In this document: in pieces, positions 57,862 through 64,000 of the stretch
How the letters are laid out: the number at the start of each line of letters is the position of its first letter
Numbering within the stretch: position 1 is the stretch's first letter
Source of the DNA: Irpex lacteus
Lineage: Eukaryota; Basidiomycota; Agaricomycetes; Polyporales; Irpicaceae
Assembly: GCA_001986395.2 (NCBI GenBank)
Contig: MQVO02000001.1
Span: 2,542,001 to 2,606,000, forward strand
Direction: 5' to 3'
Length of the DNA stretch: 64,000 nt
Notes under the pieces: generated by a model
Seen by the model: only the letters and a program-made list of their open reading frames with translations
The model's database searches: none
What the model was told of the DNA's origin: nothing
Program-made: the position numbers and the translations under genes

Positions 57862-58031
57862 AGGAAGTTTGACATATGCTCAATGGCTATTGGCGCGGGA
57901 CCGAAAGTTCCCATACGAACACCGTCTAATCAATAACTAGCTTTCCGAAGAGTTCATCGAGGGCACGTCTACAGCTACTACAAATTCACGAACTCTAGAT
58001 CAGATCTATGCCGGTGGTTGGTTCTATACTC

Positions 58032-59170
58032 TTAATAGGTGGACGGGAACAACAGCTGTCGTCCTCCGTCGACGAGCTGGACCGAGCCGTTGATATATGC
58101 CCCTGCCTAAGATTCGATTTGTATGAGCTCGAGCACACCCAAAAGCTTATCACGAGCTAGACGTGGTCGAGAGGTACTCACCTTGCTAGCCAGGTACAGG
58201 ACCATTCCGCCAACATCGTCTTCATTCCCGGCTCGCTGCAGCGGCGCCATCTGCCGGATCTGCTCGTTTGTGAGTTGGAGGGCATTTGTCATCTCTATCT
58301 CCCCGCAAATGACACCCACCATCGCAGCACATCAGCGAAATCGACGAATTGAGATCTGAGAGACTTACCGGAGAAGAAGAAGCCAGGTGCGAAGACGTTG
58401 CTCCTGATTTGCCAGTCCTTGAGGAATTGGGCGAGCATCTTGCCCAAGTGCACGCCGGCGACTTTGCTGAGGGTGTACGACACGCTGAACGTCTTGTCGT
58501 CGATCCGGAAGGCAGCGCCGCTGGACACGGTGATCACTTGGCTTGTAACGCCTGGCATGTTCCCCTTCTTGTTGCCTGCATCGAGTAACTCGAGGAAGAG
58601 GATGGTGCAGTAGTATTGGGCGGTAACGTTGAAGTCGAACGTCTGCGTGAACTCTTCTCGTGTACCGGCTTGTAGCAGGGCGGCTTGCAATGCGGCGATG
58701 TCCCCGGCTTGAGCGGTTGGGAGCTTTGGGAGGATGTTGTTCGCCACACCAGCATTGTTGACAAGTAGGTTAATATAGCCGTGGCGTGCCTTGATTGTGT
58801 CCACTAATTGTTGAACACAGCTCTGAGACGTGACGTCGCACTGCACAGGTATCATATTGCCGTGTTTCTATTCGGGTAGCGTTTGAGGTAAGTACACTTG
58901 TGGCGTAGCGGTTAGTAACGGCTAAAGGCGAAAACCTACACTGTTCTCTCTGGCGGCTTTTTCTAGGACATCTAATCTTCTGGACACTATGTAGACGATG
59001 GCGCCGTTGTTCTCCAGCGCTGTGGCCATCATGAGTCCGATTCCTGCGGGGTCAGTCGAGATGAGCGTGTATTTAACGGAGAATTGAAACATGAAGGACT
59101 ACCCACCAGTGCCTCCACCGGTTACAACGGCGACGAGGCCATCGACGCTGAAGAGATCTGTGGAAGGCAT
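58032..59170 (-). CDS. Short-chain dehydrogenase/reductase
   Basis: Classical SDR using NAD(P)H to interconvert alcohols and ketones. Start MPSTDLFSVDGLVAVV leads to the cofactor motif TGGGTGIG (an intron splits the second TG), then VSRRLDVLEKAA, CDVTS, NNAGVANN, VITVSSGAAF with the catalytic Ser, and YTLSK with the catalytic Tyr and Lys. RSNVFAPGFFFSEMTNALQL and GNEDDVGGMVLYLASKAGAY follow; the end is GSVQLVDGGRQLLFPSTY, stop TAA at 58032-58034. About 300 residues, normal for the family. Five short introns, no break. Convergent with the dioxygenase 170 bp away. Substrate unknown. Confidence 0.92.
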
Positions 59171-60049
59171 GTTTTCGAGTGTGGCGGCGATGAATAGCGG
59201 ATCGGAAGAAGCTGGATTTAGTGACGTCCACTCGCCCTTTGGCCGTCTCTTTTAAATAGTCCCTAGCGGCTCAAAGCTGTGATCTCTGCACGCGTTATGT
59301 CAGTTGCCAACGATAAATTCATAACCGTAAGTTTCGGTCGCAACCCACCCGTCTGACACGTCCCACTTTCCTTTGGACAGCCTGAACCCTCGAAAGCAAT
59401 TTACTGCGCCTCGCTCAAGTTAGCATTAACGTTTTGTTCAGATATCAATGCAACAGTCGCCCCTCATGGTAGATCCTGTGATACGCGACCGACCTGAAAG
59501 CTGGTGCCGGGGGTTGTATAAATCAGGAACATTCCGCCCGTCATTGGATCACTGCTCAGGACAGTGAAAGTCGCAAGGATGACATCGTCCGCACATACCG
59601 ATTTGTCATGTATAATAGGCTTCCTGGTCCGCCTATTTGCAAGAGTGAGCTTTTTATATTAAAAGAGCAATATATCTTCACCTTTGCCGATGACAATTTA
59701 TTGCCCACATGAGCTAGCTGGGGCTCTGAAGCGAAACGAGATCAAACAGCGTTACGAGTTGGCGTTAAGTACGATGGCGAATGAGATGACAGACGCTGAG
59801 CTCAGCTTTCCCGAGCTAGCAATGGAGGCCTCACGCTTGTCGTTGATGCACAGAAGTTGCTTGGTTGGGTATATGACATATGACATATGAGTACTATCAT
59901 GATAAAATATCGATAATTACTGGCGTTTTTTGACAAACCTATCAGCCCAGTGCGTGTGTAGCCTAGATCCCTGAAATCCGTACCGGTGAATACAAAGTCT
60001 AACTCCGCGTAGGCACCCATCCACACGACCCGCTCGATAACCTCTACTA
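59171..60049. other. Intergenic region with one doubtful small ORF
   Basis: About 880 bp. A 68-codon plus-strand frame at 59684-59890 (MPMTIYCPHELAGALKR...) follows a TTTTTATATTAAAA sequence, but it has no domain, and I cannot support it as a gene. Confidence 0.35.
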
Positions 60050-61601
60050 TCAGGTCAGGAGTATCATCACGCTGAACAAGGTCGCGACAAGCGTGAACAG
60101 CGCCGCGATGTCCGCGGAGCGATATGCTCTCGATATGACGGTAAGCTGCCCGGGCAGGCCGTATACCCGAACGTACTGCACTTCAAAATACGCAGTGTCA
60201 AAGTTCGAGGGAGTGCCGAGGACCCAATCGTCATAGCACAGGCCTGAACACGTCTGAAGGAACGTGTCTTGATTCCCTGCATAGTCTATAAGACAGATGC
60301 ATTGCGTGTTAGAAAACTGGCTCATATCGACCGCGAATGAGAGCAAAGACTGACCTCCGCATAATGTGATGTCGAACACAAGCTCCTGGGGTTCAAAGAA
60401 TTGGTTCACATTGCAGCCGCTGGCCGGCCAATTGGCGACCGGTGTGCCCAGCGTGGACGTGTCTATCGAGCTCTGATTTCCTTGCAGCGAAGCGGGTATT
60501 AAAGAACGCTGGAATACATGCCGCGGCAATAGATCAGTACCACATGCGTATGTTCTGCATCAACAGCTTAAGCTTACTGGGAAGTACCAAATGCTAATGG
60601 ACAAGTTGGTCAGTGTCCTTGAGTGTCATTGTGGGTGCCTGGTACTCACGATATACCCTTCGCAGCGAATTCCGTGACGAAGATCCCACCTCCGGTGGAC
60701 GCGAACCCAGGCCCGTACGACGTAGTGTTCGGATTCGTAACGATGCATCCTTCATTGCTGTTCGCAAATATGGAGCAGTCGGTTGAGTTAATCAGAGTGC
60801 TTGTCTGAACGGAGCTATTAGTGAGCATGCACCCCTGAACGTCATTGGTCAGTCAACGGCTGGCACGAATCACGGTTCATTGAAGACATACAGTCTCCGT
60901 ATGAAGACCCATGTGTGCCATGGTCGCTTGATTAACACCCTCGAGGGTATCTGCGGAAGTTGAAGTTAGTTCGGGTGCCTGCTAAGGGGAATGTATCGAG
61001 GAACACAGCTTACCTATTTCACCGCCATCCGGCCAATTGGGTGCAGAAGACCACCATGCAGGCCATACCGAGCACTAGGTCATCATCTATGTCATTATCT
61101 ACGACCTTCGGGGACGAATAATAGCGACCGACCCCATAAGGCATATGTATCATGTCAGCGATCCATAGACTCCCGACCGTGTATCTTTCTTTCGACGAGA
61201 TACGAATTGAATTGCGTTTGTCTCCAAATGTAAGGCTCGTTGTATTATCCACCCTCATTATTGCGTTTCCGGCGCCATTGACGGTCGCAAGGGTTGTTTG
61301 GGAGGCCTGTTTCGAGTCCAAATAGCTGGTTTATGTCTCAATGAGCGGTCACGCAGCATTCAAGCTCTCAACTAAACTTACAAGGCGTCGCCATTTGTGA
61401 GATCATCCGCTGAAAACAGAAAATCGAGGTGAATATCGCCATGATAATGCCAATTGTTCAGGGTTTCAGGGTCTCACCTTTGCCGTAGAAATTCCAATCG
61501 TCGAAAAAGTTCTCGCCGATATACTCTTTCACCATAGAGTACTGTCCATGAACCAGAGTGCCGAAGACCAATGGGCCTACTAAGACCTGAGAGAACCTCA
61601 T
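60050..61601 (-). CDS. GH16 beta-glucanase, secreted and membrane- or GPI-anchored
   Basis: Endo-beta-1,3(4)-glucanase-like enzyme acting on fungal or plant wall glucans. Start MRFSQVLVGPLVFGTLVHGQ is a signal peptide; the domain begins YIGENFFDDWNFYGK. Later come RNSIRISSKERYTVGSLWIA, then GGEIDTLEGVNQAT, the ExDxxE catalytic motif of GH16 (an intron falls right after the first Glu-Ile). TETGCMLTNSS, NWPASGCNVNQFFEPQELVF and TPSNFDTAYFEVQYVRVY complete the fold. Several N-x-S/T sites. The C-terminus ends in a hydrophobic stretch (IAALFTLVATLFSVMILLT), a GPI signal or membrane anchor. Many short introns; an alternative upstream Met at 61673 would bury the signal peptide. Ends at 60050. Confidence 0.9.
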
Positions 61602-64000
61602 TGTGCCGAAACACAATCTAACAGAGCTGGTGAAATGATGGGGGGAACAGGCACACCCTCGGGCTGCTCGCACAGGACGGCTCGTTAAGAGTAACCATCA
61701 TTGGCGCTCGGCGCGACATGGAAATAGATGAGGCGTGTCCAACGCCTACGTTCGGCATGTCCAGCTTGCCTAGGCACAAGATCGTCGGCTCCCAGCTGTT
61801 TGAGTTGCATGCAGAACAGGCAGCTTCGATGTATGCGAGGCCCCGATAATGCTGGGCATTGTGAGTAGATACGTACAAGATGGCACGGGAGTACAGAAGA
61901 TGGCAGTCTCTGACAAGGCTGAACTGAGTACCGCCCAGGGCCAGACCTCAATGGATGGCATCCATGAGAGATGGACGGCGCCTGTCCGGGTTTCGGTGAA
62001 GGGCGTGATGGAGTCGACAGGCCGGAGTGACGTGGAACTGATAGGAGGAAAGGCCAATTGCACGCGCCCGGACATTTATCTAGGCGAATTTCGCAGCGAG
62101 ACGTGCACGATACGAACACGCTCGATAATTCTGCGATTATGATCAACGTGCAAGCTCATATTCACATGAGGATCACCTCACCTCAAGTTCAATGCATCGC
62201 AGGCGGTTCGTCCAAAGATTGATAATGAACAGATGACTGCCTCCGAACAAAGGAATCTGTCGACATCGCTGACAGTCACGTAAGTCGCGAAAACATCCCG
62301 TTGGGAATGGCAGACAGAAGACAACTATCGCAGCGGTATTGATATGACCGATCTTCCCGTGTCTAGTGAGGCGCGAGAGGAGTTCATCAGAAAGTCCGAA
62401 CACACTGGCGGATGCCACCTTGGATGGCTGACAGCTTCTGGTGAGAGCATCCGTATGACAGCATAAGTAGAACAACGCTGCGAAAGACATACCTAAATGG
62501 GTGCTCTGTCTTCCAGATACGATGTGCATCTTGACAGACAGTTTAGCGGAAGCCTGGAATGCCCTGTCTCGGTAGTGTAACATACTAAATAGGGGCCGGG
62601 ACAGGACCCACCCGCCATACAGGACACATCCAAGATATGTCAGACTGTGGAAGAGAGAAGGTCAGTCGGTATTGGGTCGTGGAATCTTTGGTAAGGTCAC
62701 CCGAACTCTACTTACCTGTGGCCCTGCCTTCGCATTCGTCCAACGGGTTCCACGACCAATAGGGGAGGTGGCTTCAGCGAGGGCGGCAGGGGTTCTATTG
62801 GGATAAGAGAAACCTTGCTGAATGGACTGGAAGTGCGTTAGAGAGCGAGAGGAGATGATTTATGCAATGAGCGGCATCTGTGCAGACCAAAGGGCCGCCA
62901 ATAAGACTCATTAATATTGGCTTCTTTCAAGGGGAGAGGCGATTGATCCGTTTGACTTCATTGAGGCACCGAGGGCTGCGGCACTCCTGTGATATTTTGG
63001 TGTGAATGACTACTGCGATCGTAATCATGGCCCACAGAGGTTGCGTACCATTCATCTATGAGGCCCGAAGAGAGGTCGCATGTACGTATACTGTACGGGG
63101 TAGGGCCACGATAATGCAAGTCAAAATATAGAGGAACGCTGCTGGGAAGCTTGCATCAGCGAATGACATCTCCGATGTTTCATCTTGAAGACTGGAAGGG
63201 GTAAATCATCCGTCAACGCCTCTGCATCGGTAGATCAAGTGGGTTATTCACCAGTGATGCACAACATGATTCGTGTGTATACTTATCTCACGGCTGGAGC
63301 AACTATCTGTTCGTGTACCGCGCAACAACGCCAGGAAGACTGCTCAGGGCATTGTTTTCGAGCAGGCAAAAGCTTTCGAATAGTTGGACGTCTGGCCTCT
63401 CACACCGTCTCAGCTGCAACGAAGGGACCTGCGTGAAGGAAACGAAGCCTGAAACATCTCGGAGGAGAGGAGAGGCTTTAGATACATACCTTGCAGCTGA
63501 GATCAGTTTGTTCGATGATGCTTTCACTGCCACGGAGACGGTTTGTTGCAGGTCTGGGGTCCCGAGCGTGACATGTACTGATATTGGACTTTAGCGATTG
63601 CGTTTACCACCAACGCATCTGTCGAAGGTGGGTGTAGGCTTCTACATGTCTGCTAGATCTTGTGCGAAATAAGCAGCTTCGCGCGAGTTAAGCTCAAGCA
63701 GTATAGTATAGTATAGGACGGAACATTGAGCCCGTTTGTCACTTTCTCGAGCAGGCATGCATGTTTCCTGAGGTCAAAAGCGGGCACGCGTATATGCGGC
63801 ATGTTAGAGTCCTGCGAAAAGGATTTGAGAGCTATGGGGGGCGCAAACTCAAGCTGGTCAGCATTCCGTACAGTTCAAGCGGCCGAAACGCACCCGTTGA
63901 TCCCAGTAAGTATAAGTACTAGTATTTCGCCCCTATAAGCAATAGTGTTCAAATATTCAAGACTCAAGCTGCGATTTCAGCAATAAGCTAGAGTTGTGTG
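61602..64000. other. Terminal region without a supported gene
   Basis: About 2.4 kb. Open frames of 70-150 codons overlap on both strands at 61685-62146 and 62173-62583; the minus-strand one at 62173-62583 contains MSFAALFYLCCHTDALTR and several Cys, but I found no exon chain or domain. A short TATAG run lies near 63702-63717. The region may hold a gene cut by the window or only non-coding DNA. Confidence 0.35.
63702..63717. repeat. TATAG short tandem repeat
   Basis: Three TATAG units in a row near the window end. Confidence 0.6.

Noticed and set aside
59684..59890. 68-codon open frame after a TATA-like sequence
   Set aside because: No domain, no conserved pattern and no splice context; TATA-like sequences are common in AT-rich spacers.
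61685..62146. Overlapping open frames of about 100-150 codons on the minus strand and one of 97 on the plus strand
   Set aside because: Three frames are open at once and none has a domain, which is typical of GC-balanced non-coding DNA.

Overview
This window looks like nuclear DNA of a filamentous basidiomycete, most likely an Agaricomycete. Almost every gene is broken by many short (about 50-60 nt) GT-AG introns, genes lie on both strands about 1-3 kb apart, and the content fits: CYP tandem pairs, a GH16 glucanase, an adenylation-thiolation-reductase enzyme, and small single-pass proteins with Pro-rich tails. No rRNA or tRNA gene and no CRISPR array was recognised. Exon joins quoted below were worked out by hand from reading frames and splice signals.

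Layout. (1) 0-11 kb: two tandem, co-oriented, intact cytochrome P450 paralogs (227-2378 and 4081-6210), then a secreted FAD-linked oxidoreductase (9143-11191). (2) 11.3-26 kb, minus strand: RPAP1 (RNA polymerase II assembly), then a GH37 trehalase (18971-21747) lying between two paralogous MFS transporters (15479-18179 and 23167-25886). Two short non-autonomous DNA transposons sit side by side between the trehalase and the second transporter: a 548-bp hAT-like element with a perfect 8-bp target duplication and a 204-bp Tc1/mariner-like element with TA flanks. (3) 27-34.6 kb: two small single-pass membrane proteins, a protein kinase with an HGD instead of HRD catalytic motif, and, divergently, ALG11 (N-glycan assembly). 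(4) 34.7-35.7 kb: three degenerate tandem repeats resembling broken exon-intron units. (5) 36.2-40.2 kb: an intact adenylate-forming reductase (A-T-R). (6) 41-43.2 kb: an RRM plus PWI splicing factor (RBM25-like). (7) 43.7-47.8 kb: three consecutive minus-strand genes for single-pass membrane proteins with a PPPAY motif, with a 159-bp foldback transposon (9-bp target duplication) between the first two. (8) 48.7-51.9 kb: RNA polymerase III subunit RPC17 and CCR4-NOT subunit NOT2, divergent from a 278-bp shared promoter. (9) 52.6-61.6 kb: a DUF202 membrane protein, a helical MIF4G-like protein, an Fe(II)/2-oxoglutarate dioxygenase with a 7-nt microexon, a short-chain dehydrogenase and a GH16 glucanase. 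The last 2.4 kb holds nothing I can call.

How the genes work together. Housekeeping functions (Pol II and Pol III assembly, mRNA deadenylation, splicing, N-glycosylation) are mixed with accessory oxidative and transport genes. The P450 pair with the FAD oxidoreductase, and the separate reductase, dioxygenase and dehydrogenase, could serve secondary metabolism, but they do not form one compact cluster. The most unusual material is the family of single-pass PY-motif proteins that share an intron of the same phase inside the membrane segment, and the three structurally complete miniature transposons.
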